Assembly: GCA_963735115.1 (NCBI GenBank)
Contig: CAVTJR010000003.1
Location: 1,178,001-1,242,000, forward strand
DNA length: 64,000 nucleotides
Reading direction: 5' to 3'
From: JAKACA01 sp963735115
GTDB taxonomy: Bacteria; Actinomycetota; Acidimicrobiia; Acidimicrobiales; Bog-793
Part shown: in pieces, positions 23,317 to 30,581 of the stretch
How the letters are laid out: each line of letters opens with the position of its first letter
Numbering within the stretch: the first letter of the stretch is position 1
Program-made: the position numbers and the translations under genes
The notes under the pieces: model-generated
What the model saw: the letters and a program-made list of their open reading frames with translations, nothing else
Databases searched by the model: none
What the model was told of the DNA's origin: nothing

Positions 23317-23678
23317 CGGGGCGGCTCCGGGGGGCTCGAGCTGACCTCGGCCGTGCGAACGCTCTGTTCCGACTTGGGTGGCCGCAGGAGGCCGACGCCG
23401 CCGAGACCGATCAGGAGCACGCCGGCGAGGAACGTCAAGCCGTAGGGGGCCCAGGACCAGTCGCCCGTGAAGGTCGAACCGGTCTCGGTCTCAAGGACAC
23501 GGAGGACGCCGATCAGCGCGAAGAGGCTGCCGAGGCCGAACATGACGGCGGCGGCGGCCCCGAAGCCGAGGGTGCGGCCGATCGTCTTGAGCGGCCCAAG
23601 AGTCTCCTGCAGCACATAGCGCTTCAGGAGGTCGATCAGATCGGTCACCTCGGAGGCGGCGCTCTTCGAGTCTGCCAT
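23313..23678 (-). CDS. Holin-like / DUF1469-type two-helix membrane protein
   Basis: 121 residues. An N-terminal helix (VTDLIDLLKRYVLQETLGPLK) is followed by two membrane segments, GFGAAAAVMFGLGSLFALIG and YGLTFLAGVLLIGLGGVGLL, and a polar C-terminus. This is the layout of 'phage holin family' actinobacterial membrane proteins, which are usually host genes of unknown function clustered with other short membrane proteins. The ATG at 23678 is chosen over a TTG at 23687 because a TAGCTT box lies 7 nt upstream of it. Confidence 0.65.
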   Translation of the reverse strand: MADSKSAASEVTDLIDLLKRYVLQETLGPLKTIGRTLGFGAAAAVMFGLGSLFALIGVLRVLETETGSTFTGDWSWAPYGLTFLAGVLLIGLGGVGLLRPPKSEQSVRTAEVSSSPPEPPR

Positions 23679-23685
23679 CGCGGTC

Positions 23686-23691
23686 AAGCTA
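23686..23691 (-). promoter_or_regulatory. -10 box TAGCTT, leaderless start of the holin-like gene
   Basis: The reverse strand reads TAGCTT, then 7 nt, then ATG at 23678, immediately after the thioesterase stop. It would start an operon of three small membrane genes plus trmI. Confidence 0.45.
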
Positions 23692-24102
23692 TCAGTCGCG
23701 TGGCGTGATCACGTACGTCGAGCTGGCCTTGCCGACGAGGCGATCGGAGCCGTCACGCACCTCTGCCTCGCAAAACACGACACGGGAGCCGCCGGACACG
23801 ACGCTTGCCACACAGGTGAGCGTCGTTCCGGTCCGCACGTGTCGAAGGAAGCTGACCTTCATCTCGACGTTGGCGCAGAGGATCCGCCTGTCCCCGCCTT
23901 CGTCCCGCGAGTAGGTGACGGCCGATGCTCCCATCGCCGAGTCGGCAAATGCACCCAGCAGACCGCCTTGCATGACGCCAGCAGTGTTGGCGAAGCGCTC
24001 GTCTGCGGTCATGCGCCACGTCGTCCGGCCCGGCTCGGACTTGTCGATACAGACCATGCCGAGCGTGAGATCACAGTTCGGAGGCACCTGCATGGAGCTC
24101 AC
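23692..24102 (-). CDS. Hotdog-fold acyl-CoA thioesterase (PaaI/4HBT family)
   Basis: 136 residues. The hotdog helix region reads NTAGVMQGGLLGAFADSAMG, matching the PaaI-type motif NxxGxxHGG with Gln replacing His. Long strands VEMKVSFLRHVRTGTTLTC and VVFCEAEVRDGSDRLVGKASST follow. Such enzymes hydrolyse acyl-CoA thioesters in the cytoplasm. The GTG start overlaps the TetR stop by 4 nt (GTGA), so regulator and thioesterase are coupled, fitting a lipid-related regulon with the divergent desaturase. Confidence 0.85.
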   Translation of the reverse strand: MSSMQVPPNCDLTLGMVCIDKSEPGRTTWRMTADERFANTAGVMQGGLLGAFADSAMGASAVTYSRDEGGDRRILCANVEMKVSFLRHVRTGTTLTCVASVVSGGSRVVFCEAEVRDGSDRLVGKASSTYVITPRD

Positions 24103-24722
24103 GGTTCGAGGGCGGCCTTGAAAAACGCTCGCAAGTGCTCGAGGCGGCGCTCGAGCTCTGCTGGCGCCATTGGGTCTCGTTCGAGGAGAGCCTCGAGGAA
24201 GGGTACGTCGGAGAAGTACGTCGCCAGGGCGCCGTAGCCGGTGAGGACGAGCTGTTCGGGGTCGTGCTGGCGGAAGCGGCCGTCGGCGATCTGACGCTCG
24301 AAGAAACCCACCGCCCGCTCCATCATGGGCCGGATGGCGATACCGAACTCCACCGCCATACGACCGCCGCCATCGAGCGCCTCACGGCGCACGAGGCGCA
24401 CAAACTGCGGGCTCTCGGCAAAGAAATGGAAGCCCGCCGTCAACACGCGGTCGACTTGCTCCCAGCCGTCGCGGGGAAGGTCGGTGGCTTGGTTGACGCG
24501 GATGAGCCAGTCAGAGAACGTCGCTTCCAGCACCTCGCGGTAGAGGGCGTCCTTCGAGGCGAAGTGGTGCAGGAGACTCGGGCGCCGGATGCCGACGGCC
24601 TCGGCGATCTCGTTCAGCGAAGTGCCGTCGTAGCCGTGCTCGGCGAAGCACTCCGTGGCGGCGCGCAAGATGGCTTCCCGGGTGGAACCAGGCGCATTCA
24701 CGAGGATTGCGGAGTCAGGCAC
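24099..24722 (-). CDS. TetR/AcrR-family transcriptional regulator
   Basis: 207 residues from the GTG at 24722. The N-terminal DNA-binding domain is typical: TREAILRAATECFAEHGYDG, then TSLNEIAEAVGIRRPSLLHHF and KDALYREVLEA. The C-terminal ligand domain is all helical. The frame is open much further upstream, but that part is antisense to the desaturase gene and has no homology. A TAGGGT box 7 nt before the GTG confirms the start. Divergence from a fatty-acid desaturase and coupling to a thioesterase suggest control of membrane lipid or acyl-CoA metabolism (inference). Confidence 0.92.
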   Translation of the reverse strand: MPDSAILVNAPGSTREAILRAATECFAEHGYDGTSLNEIAEAVGIRRPSLLHHFASKDALYREVLEATFSDWLIRVNQATDLPRDGWEQVDRVLTAGFHFFAESPQFVRLVRREALDGGGRMAVEFGIAIRPMMERAVGFFERQIADGRFRQHDPEQLVLTGYGALATYFSDVPFLEALLERDPMAPAELERRLEHLRAFFKAALEP

Positions 24723-24729
24723 TTTTCGG

Positions 24730-24735
24730 ACCCTA
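24730..24735 (-). promoter_or_regulatory. -10 box TAGGGT, leaderless start of the TetR gene
   Basis: The reverse strand reads TAGGGT, then 7 nt, then the GTG at 24722. Confidence 0.55.
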
Positions 24736-24750
24736 TCAGGGGAATTGCCC

Positions 24751-24768
24751 CTACCGACCGGACGGTAG
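24751..24768. promoter_or_regulatory. Probable TetR operator (18-bp imperfect palindrome)
   Basis: Half-sites CTACCG and CGGTAG flank ACCGGA; 16 of 18 positions are symmetric. It lies centrally in the 69-bp gap between the TetR and desaturase genes, covering the expected -35 regions of both. The TACCGACCGG-type core resembles known operators of lipid-related TetR regulators (from memory). Confidence 0.6.
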
Positions 24769-24778
24769 GTGGATTTGC

Positions 24779-24784
24779 TACTGT
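24779..24784 (+). promoter_or_regulatory. -10 box TACTGT, leaderless start of the desaturase gene
   Basis: TACTGT is followed by 7 nt and the GTG at 24792, 10 bp downstream of the candidate operator. Confidence 0.5.
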
Positions 24785-24791
24785 CGCGGTC

Positions 24792-25559
24792 GTGCCGAAG
24801 GTTCTTCTCGCTCTCCTCATTGGCTTCGCCGTCAGTCAGATCGCCTTGCTCTGTACGACGATCTACTTGCATCGAGCCTTGAGTCACAAGGCTCTCACTG
24901 TCTCGGCGACAGCGGGCATGGCCTTCCGCGTCGTCCTCTGGCTGACGACGGGAATCCGTCCTCGGCAGTGGGTCGCTGTCCATCGCCGCCACCATGCCTT
25001 CACCGACGTCGCCGGGGATCCGCATTCGCCCGTGTTGTTGGGTTTTTGGCAGGTGCAGCTCGGCAACGTCTACCTCTACCGCAAGGCGATCCGCCAAGGC
25101 GAGCCGACGATGAAGTACGCCAAGGACCTGCCGCCCGATCGGCTCGACCGGGCGCTCTTCGACCACGCCTTTGTCGGCCTCGGGATCGGCATCGCCATCC
25201 TCTGCCTCGCCTTCGGCTGGGAAGTTGGGCTCATGGCAGCCGGTTTCCACACGGTGATCTACCTCTCGCTCAACGCCGCAGTGAACGCCGTCGGGCACTC
25301 CTACGGCCGCAGGATCTACGACAACAACGCTCGCAACGCCCAGTGGCTCGCCTGGCTGGCCGCTGGCGAGGGACTCCACAACAACCATCACGCCGCTCCC
25401 ACCTCCGCCAAGCTGGCACTGCATCGCGGCGAGATCGATCCCGCCTGGTGGCTGATCCACCTGATGGAGCGGCTCGGGCAGGCGAAGATCCGACTGAGAG
25501 GCGTTCACCTCGTCAACGCAGCCCTCGGGGAGCCTGAGCCTCAGCTCGCCTCAGGCTGA
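24792..25559 (+). CDS. Membrane fatty-acid (acyl-CoA) desaturase
   Basis: 255 residues from the GTG at 24792. The three di-iron histidine boxes are present: HRALSH (27-32), HRRHH (64-68) and HNNHH (196-200). They are spaced by hydrophobic pairs of helices as in stearoyl-CoA delta-9 desaturases. The enzyme introduces a double bond into saturated acyl chains using O2 and an electron donor. The TetR gene and probable operator next to it suggest feedback on membrane fluidity. It is shorter than typical mycobacterial DesA3 (over 400 residues) and carries no fused redox domain. An acyl-CoA or acyl-lipid substrate cannot be told apart here. Confidence 0.9.
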   Translation: MPKVLLALLIGFAVSQIALLCTTIYLHRALSHKALTVSATAGMAFRVVLWLTTGIRPRQWVAVHRRHHAFTDVAGDPHSPVLLGFWQVQLGNVYLYRKAIRQGEPTMKYAKDLPPDRLDRALFDHAFVGLGIGIAILCLAFGWEVGLMAAGFHTVIYLSLNAAVNAVGHSYGRRIYDNNARNAQWLAWLAAGEGLHNNHHAAPTSAKLALHRGEIDPAWWLIHLMERLGQAKIRLRGVHLVNAALGEPEPQLASG

Positions 25560-25612
25560 GGGGTCCCCTCCCGACAGACCGGGGCGATCGCGACGTCGCC
25601 TGAGCGTCCCAG

Positions 25613-25618
25613 TAGGCT
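25613..25618 (+). promoter_or_regulatory. -10 box TAGGCT, leaderless start of tkt
   Basis: TAGGCT is followed by 7 nt and the GTG at 25626. Confidence 0.55.
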
Positions 25619-25625
25619 CGCCGCC

Positions 25626-27623
25626 GTGGCCGAAGCCCTCAGAGAACCCGATCTCGAGCAGCGCGGTATCAACGTCATACGCGGGTTTGCCATGGACGCA
25701 CCGCAACGGGCGAACTCCGGCCATCCGGGCACGGCCATGGCGCTGGCGCCGCTCGCGCATGTGCTCTTCACCCGCGTGTTGCGATACGACGCCTCCGACC
25801 CGGGCTGGCCGGATCGGGACCGTTTCGTGCTCTCCAACGGACACGCCTCGATCCTGCAGTACTCGATGCTCTACCTCACGGGCTACGGCCTCGAGCTCGA
25901 GGACTTGCGCGAGTTCCGCCAGTTCGGATCGCGCACCCCGGGCCACCCGGAGGTGCACCACACTCCCGGCATCGAGGTCACGACAGGCCCGCTCGGGCAA
26001 GGCTTCGCACAAGCGATCGGGCTCGGCATCGCCGAGCGGTTCCTGCGCCGCAAGTTCGGGCCGGCCGTGTGCGATCACCACACCTTCGTCTTCTGCGGCG
26101 ACGGTGACCTCATGGAGGGTGTCAGCCACGAGGCGGCATCGCTCGCCGGCCACCTCGGCCTCGGACGCCTCGTGTACGTCTTCGACGACAACCACATCAC
26201 CATCGACGGGCCGACGGAGCTGGCGACGAACGACGACGTCGGGAAGCGTTTTGAGGCTTACGGATGGCACGTCATCCACCTGGGCGAGTCGGCCAACGAC
26301 CTCGATGTCCTCGAAGGCGGGCTGCGGGCGGGCATGGCCGAGGCCGAGCGGCCGACCCTCATCATCCTCCGCAGCCACATCGGTTGGCCCTCGCCGCACC
26401 GCACCGATACGAAGGAAGCCCACGGCGATCCGCTCGGCGCGGACGAGATTCGAGAGACGAAGGCCATCTTGGGACTGCCCACCGAGGAGGACTTCTACTC
26501 CCCCGCCGACGTGCTCGAGTACTACCGGCAGGCCGGACGACGGGGCGTCGCCGCACGAGCCGACTGGGAGCGGCGGTTGGCGCTCCTGGACGACACCGAG
26601 CGGGCCGACTACGAGGCCTGCGCCGCCGGGAGCGGTCTGAAGGGCTGGGCCGACACCCTGCCCTCGTTCCAAGCCGGCTCCAAGCTGGCCACTCGGAAGG
26701 CCATCAACGAGTGCGTGAATGCCACCGCCGCGGGCCTGCCCGGCCTCATCGCCGGATCGGCCGATCTGACGGGCAACACCGGCGTGAAGCTCGCTGCCGG
26801 GGAGGTGCAGGACCGAGCGTCACCCGGTGGCGACCAGCTGCACTTCGGCATACGCGAGTTCGCCATGGCGGCGAGTATGAACGGCATGGCGTTGCACGGG
26901 GGCACCCTCCCGATCGGCGGGACCTTCTTCGTGTTCAGCGACTACGCCCGGCCGGCCGTACGGCTGGCGGCCATGTCGGAGGCGCACGTCGTCTACTCGT
27001 TCACGCACGACTCCATCGGGCTCGGCCAGGATGGCCCCACGCACCAGCCCATCGAGCAGCTGGCCTCCCTGCGGGCGATGCCGGGTCTCCGCCTGATCCG
27101 CCCGGCCGACGCCAACGAGTGCGCCGCCGCCTGGCAGATCGCTGTGGAATCGGGCGGCCCGACGGCCCTCGTGTTGACGCGCCAGGATCTCCCCGTGCTC
27201 GCCGGCACGGCCGAGCTGAGCCGAGTCGGCGTGCCACGAGGCGCCTACGTGCTCTCCGAGCCAGGCGGCGGCACGCCCGACATCGTCCTTGTCGGCACCG
27301 GCAGTGAGGTCCAGCACTGTGTGGCGGCCGCCTCCCTCCTCGAGGCCGACGGCATCCGGGCCCGTGTGGTGTCGTTCCCCTCCTGGGACCTGTTCGAGCA
27401 GCAGGACAGCTCGTACCGCCATGAGGTGCTCACGCCGGGCGTTCCCTGTCTCGCCGTCGAGGCGGCTGCCTCCTTCGGCTGGGACCGATACGCGGAGGCG
27501 ACGGTGACGATCGATCGTTTCGGAGCGTCTGCTCCGGGCACGAGAAACATGGAGGAGTTCGGCTTCACGGGCGCCAACGTGGCCGCCCGCGCACGTGAAC
27601 TGCTCGCCGCCACGAGCGACTGA
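25626..27623 (+). CDS. tkt: Transketolase
   Basis: 665 residues, full length. ThDP-binding domain: ANSGHPGTAMALAPLAHVLF near the N-terminus, then CGDGDLMEGVSHEAASLAGH starting at about residue 157 with FDDNHITIDG. The Pyr domain shows HFGIREFAMAASMNGMALHG and THDSIGLGQDGPTHQPIEQL with the catalytic His. The enzyme moves two-carbon units between sugar phosphates in the non-oxidative pentose phosphate pathway. The GTG start is fixed by the leaderless promoter. It is the first gene of tkt-tal-pgl. Confidence 0.97.
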   Translation: MAEALREPDLEQRGINVIRGFAMDAPQRANSGHPGTAMALAPLAHVLFTRVLRYDASDPGWPDRDRFVLSNGHASILQYSMLYLTGYGLELEDLREFRQFGSRTPGHPEVHHTPGIEVTTGPLGQGFAQAIGLGIAERFLRRKFGPAVCDHHTFVFCGDGDLMEGVSHEAASLAGHLGLGRLVYVFDDNHITIDGPTELATNDDVGKRFEAYGWHVIHLGESANDLDVLEGGLRAGMAEAERPTLIILRSHIGWPSPHRTDTKEAHGDPLGADEIRETKAILGLPTEEDFYSPADVLEYYRQAGRRGVAARADWERRLALLDDTERADYEACAAGSGLKGWADTLPSFQAGSKLATRKAINECVNATAAGLPGLIAGSADLTGNTGVKLAAGEVQDRASPGGDQLHFGIREFAMAASMNGMALHGGTLPIGGTFFVFSDYARPAVRLAAMSEAHVVYSFTHDSIGLGQDGPTHQPIEQLASLRAMPGLRLIRPADANECAAAWQIAVESGGPTALVLTRQDLPVLAGTAELSRVGVPRGAYVLSEPGGGTPDIVLVGTGSEVQHCVAAASLLEADGIRARVVSFPSWDLFEQQDSSYRHEVLTPGVPCLAVEAAASFGWDRYAEATVTIDRFGASAPGTRNMEEFGFTGANVAARARELLAATSD

Positions 27624-27671
27624 TGGCGACAACCCTGAGCGAAGGGCCGGAGGTAACAAGAAGGAGGCGTT

Positions 27672-28808
27672 GTGACGACCGCATTGCATGATCTCTACGA
27701 CAAGGGCGGCCAGAGCCCGTGGATCGACAATCTCAAGCGCTCCTACATCACCTCGGGGCGCCTGGCCGAGCTGATCGGCGAAGGCATCCGCGGCTTGACG
27801 TCGAACCCGACGATCATGGCGAAGGCGATCGAGGGTGCCACCGACTACGACGAGCAGTTCGCGACGGCGATGGAGCAGCACCACGACGTTGAGGCGGCCT
27901 ACTGGGATCTGGTCGTGACCGACGTCACCGAGGCCCTCGAGCTCTTCTCGCCGCTCTATGAGCTCAGCGACCGAGGCGACGGCTTCGTGTCCATCGAGGT
28001 CGCACCGAAGCTCGCCCGCGACACGGCCGGCACGATCGCGGCGGCACGGGAGCTGCACGCCCGTATCGCCAAACCGAACGTGCTCGTCAAGATCCCGGCG
28101 ACGGAGGAGGGCCTGCCGGCGATCCGGCGGATGATCTCGGAGGGCCACAGCATCAACGTGACGCTGATCTTCTCGATCGAGCGCTACGAGGAGGTCATCG
28201 AGGCGTACCAGTCCGGCTTGGAGGAGCTCGTGGCCGGCGGGGGCGATCCGAGCGGGGTGGCCTCGGTCGCCTCCTTCTTCGTCAGCCGCGTCGACACCGA
28301 GACCGATCGCCGGCTGGAAGGCATCGCCGCCGCCGACGCCGGCTCGGAGACGGCGGAACAGGCCTTGACACTTCGCGGCAAGACGGCTGTGGCGCAGGCG
28401 AGACTGGCCTATGAGACCTTCGAGCGGCGGTTCTCCGGTCCCCGCTGGGAGGCGCTCGCCTCCCGCGGGGCCCGTGTGCAGCGTCCCCTTTGGGCGTCCA
28501 CGTCGACGAAGAACCCCGCCTACCCCGACCTCGCCTACGTCGACACCCTCGTCGCCCCGCACACCGTCAACACCATGCCGGAGGAGACGGTCGAGAAGGT
28601 CATCGACCACGGTGTCGTGTCGGTCATGGGACCTCGGGAGCTCGCCGAGTCAAAGCGCCTGCTCGACGACCTCGCCCGCGTCGGGGTGGATCTCGAAGAC
28701 GTCGCCCGCGTTCTCGAGGACGAGGGCGTCGCCTCCTTCGCCAAGTCCTTCGACGAGCTCATCGAGCGCCTGGCGGACAAGGTTGCGCAGCTGACGGCGC
28801 CCTCCTGA
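27672..28808 (+). CDS. tal: Transaldolase
   Basis: 378 residues, the long actinobacterial form. The Schiff-base lysine is Lys140 in NVLVKIPATEEG. Other conserved segments are RGLTSNPTIMAKAI near the N-terminus, SINVTLIFSIERYEEVIEAY and RPLWASTSTKNPAYPDLAYV. It transfers dihydroxyacetone units between sugar phosphates. The GTG start has a strong AAGGAGG ribosome site; 48 nt after tkt. pgl follows after 15 nt. Confidence 0.96.
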   Translation: MTTALHDLYDKGGQSPWIDNLKRSYITSGRLAELIGEGIRGLTSNPTIMAKAIEGATDYDEQFATAMEQHHDVEAAYWDLVVTDVTEALELFSPLYELSDRGDGFVSIEVAPKLARDTAGTIAAARELHARIAKPNVLVKIPATEEGLPAIRRMISEGHSINVTLIFSIERYEEVIEAYQSGLEELVAGGGDPSGVASVASFFVSRVDTETDRRLEGIAAADAGSETAEQALTLRGKTAVAQARLAYETFERRFSGPRWEALASRGARVQRPLWASTSTKNPAYPDLAYVDTLVAPHTVNTMPEETVEKVIDHGVVSVMGPRELAESKRLLDDLARVGVDLEDVARVLEDEGVASFAKSFDELIERLADKVAQLTAPS

Positions 28809-28823
28809 GCCATCGGTCAGGCG

Positions 28824-29519
28824 ATGCCGCCCACGCCCCCCACCGGCGAGCTACGGGTAGTCGGCGACGTGCCGACCGCCTTCGGCGAGGTGGTGGCGGC
28901 TGAGTTCGCCGCTGTGAGGCAGGCGGGCGCCGGGAAGGCGGGCGATGGCCGCTTCCGGATGGCCCTCTCGGGCGGGGACACCGCCCGGGCGTGCTACGAG
29001 CACCTCGCCACCATCGCCACGATCGACTGGGCGGCCGTCGATCTGCTCCTCGGTGACGAGCGGTGCGTTCCCCCGGACGACGCGGCGGCAAACCAGCGAC
29101 TCGTGCGGGAAACCCTCCTCGTGCCCACCGACGGTGTCGCCTCTTTTCGGCCGATGGACTGTGACGATCCCGCCGCCTACGAGGCCCTCTTGTCCTCGCA
29201 GCCTCCGCTCGACCTGATTCATCTCGGGCTGGGTCCGGACGGCCATACGGCCTCGCTCTTCCCAGGCTCAACGGCCCTCCGGGCGCCAGCCGCTTCGCTC
29301 GTCGTGCGCACCGAGGACCCAACCGGTCGCAACCCTCTCCCGCGCCTGACCTTCACGTTCTCGGCCATCGGTCGTGGGCGCCTCGTCGTGTTCACGGTCG
29401 CCGGAAGCGCCAAGCACGACGCCCTTCTCCGTGTCCTTGACGGGGAGGATCTGCCAGCTGCTCGCGTGCGGGCGGCGCGAGTGCTCTGGCTCTGCGATCA
29501 CGCGGCCCTTGCAGGCTGA
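28824..29519 (+). CDS. pgl: 6-phosphogluconolactonase
   Basis: 231 residues. Family motifs: FRMALSGGDTARACYEHLA, DLLLGDERCVPPDDAAANQR, LIHLGLGPDGHTASLFPGS and the C-terminal AAG/CDHAALAG end. It hydrolyses 6-phosphogluconolactone in the oxidative pentose phosphate branch. In mycobacteria zwf and opcA stand between tal and pgl; they are missing here. The start ATG at 28824 has GGTCAGGCG nearby and is only 15 nt past tal, so co-transcription is likely. Confidence 0.93.
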   Translation: MPPTPPTGELRVVGDVPTAFGEVVAAEFAAVRQAGAGKAGDGRFRMALSGGDTARACYEHLATIATIDWAAVDLLLGDERCVPPDDAAANQRLVRETLLVPTDGVASFRPMDCDDPAAYEALLSSQPPLDLIHLGLGPDGHTASLFPGSTALRAPAASLVVRTEDPTGRNPLPRLTFTFSAIGRGRLVVFTVAGSAKHDALLRVLDGEDLPAARVRAARVLWLCDHAALAG

Positions 29520-29532
29520 GAGGCGAACCCCG

Positions 29533-30540
29533 GTGCCTCCCCCTGTCCGAATTGTCGAGGTGTGCGGGCGCGAGCTCGAGATCTCCAGCCCCGAGAAGGT
29601 GTACTTTCCGGCCGCCGGGGCCACGAAGTCAGATCTCGTCGACTACTACCTGCGAATCGCCGAGGCGATCCTGCGGGCGACCGAGCGCCGTCCGGCGCTC
29701 TTGCAACGCTTCCCGGACGGGGCGCTCGGCAAGTCGTGGTTCCAAAAGCGCGTGCCGAGCGGTGCGCCGGAGTGGCTGCAGACCGTCGAGGTCGCGACGC
29801 CCAACGGCACGACTTCGAACGCCCTCGTCATCGCCGACATGGCTCACGTCATCTGGGCCGTGAACCTCGGTTGCATCGGCTTCCACCTCTGGCCCTACCG
29901 GGTGGACGATCAGGCGTGCGCTGATGAGCTCCGAATTGACCTCGATCCGCAGCCGGGCGTGGACTTCGACGCCGTCCGGGAGGCGGCCGAGCGCACGCGG
30001 GCCTTGCTGGAGGAGCTCGCTATCACCGCCTTCCCGAAGACCTCGGGCAACCGAGGCCTGCACGTGTACGCCCGCCTCGACGCCCGCTGGGATTCCATGG
30101 AGGTGCGCGCCGCCGCCGTGGCGCTCGCACGTGAGCTCGAGCGCCGCCACCCGGAGCTCATCACGGCGAAATGGTGGAAGGAGGAGCGCGGCGAGCGGGT
30201 CTTCGTCGACTTCAACCAGAACGCCCCCCACAAGACGGTCTTCGGGGCGTGGTCGGTCAGGCCGCGCACCGGCGCCCAGGTGAGCACACCGATCGCTTGG
30301 AGCGAAGTAGCGAGCGTGCAGCCCGACGAGCTCACCATCGCCACGGTGCCCGCTCGCCTCGAGACCGCAGGGGATCCCTGGGCGGCCATGCCGGCAGCGC
30401 CCCAGTCGCTTGCGCCCCTCCTCGAGCTGGCCGAGCGCGACCGGGCTGCTGGGCTGCAGGACGCACCCTGGCCGCCGCAATACCCAAAGCAACCCGACGA
30501 GCCGAGCCGGGTGGCTCCGAGCCGCGCCCGCAAGGCATAG
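29533..30540 (+). CDS. Stand-alone LigD-type polymerase/primase domain protein
   Basis: 335 residues from the GTG at 29533. It matches the archaeo-eukaryotic-primase-like PolDom of bacterial NHEJ LigD. The catalytic pair is Asp136/Asp138 in LRIDLDPQPG, the triphosphate-binding stretch is KTSGNRGLHVYARL, and the third Asp is Asp226 in VFVDFNQNAPHKTVF followed by SVRPRTGA. No ligase or nuclease domain is attached, as in mycobacterial Rv3730c-type proteins. It could extend or fill DNA or RNA ends in end joining or base repair. No Ku or ligase gene is nearby. The C-terminal 50 residues are Pro/Arg-rich. Confidence 0.9.
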   Translation: MPPPVRIVEVCGRELEISSPEKVYFPAAGATKSDLVDYYLRIAEAILRATERRPALLQRFPDGALGKSWFQKRVPSGAPEWLQTVEVATPNGTTSNALVIADMAHVIWAVNLGCIGFHLWPYRVDDQACADELRIDLDPQPGVDFDAVREAAERTRALLEELAITAFPKTSGNRGLHVYARLDARWDSMEVRAAAVALARELERRHPELITAKWWKEERGERVFVDFNQNAPHKTVFGAWSVRPRTGAQVSTPIAWSEVASVQPDELTIATVPARLETAGDPWAAMPAAPQSLAPLLELAERDRAAGLQDAPWPPQYPKQPDEPSRVAPSRARKA

Positions 30541-30581
30541 GCCCTTCTCGTCGCCGGCCGTCGTATTCGGGCGCCAGCGCT

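Noticed and set aside
24723..25508. Long reverse-strand open frame extending the TetR gene to 469 residues
   Set aside because: The extra 262 residues are antisense to the desaturase gene and have no domain; a leaderless promoter and the TetR homology both begin at 24722.
26820..28610. 596-residue reverse-strand open frame across tkt and tal
   Set aside because: Wholly antisense to two well-conserved genes; GC-rich codon bias produces such shadow frames throughout this window.
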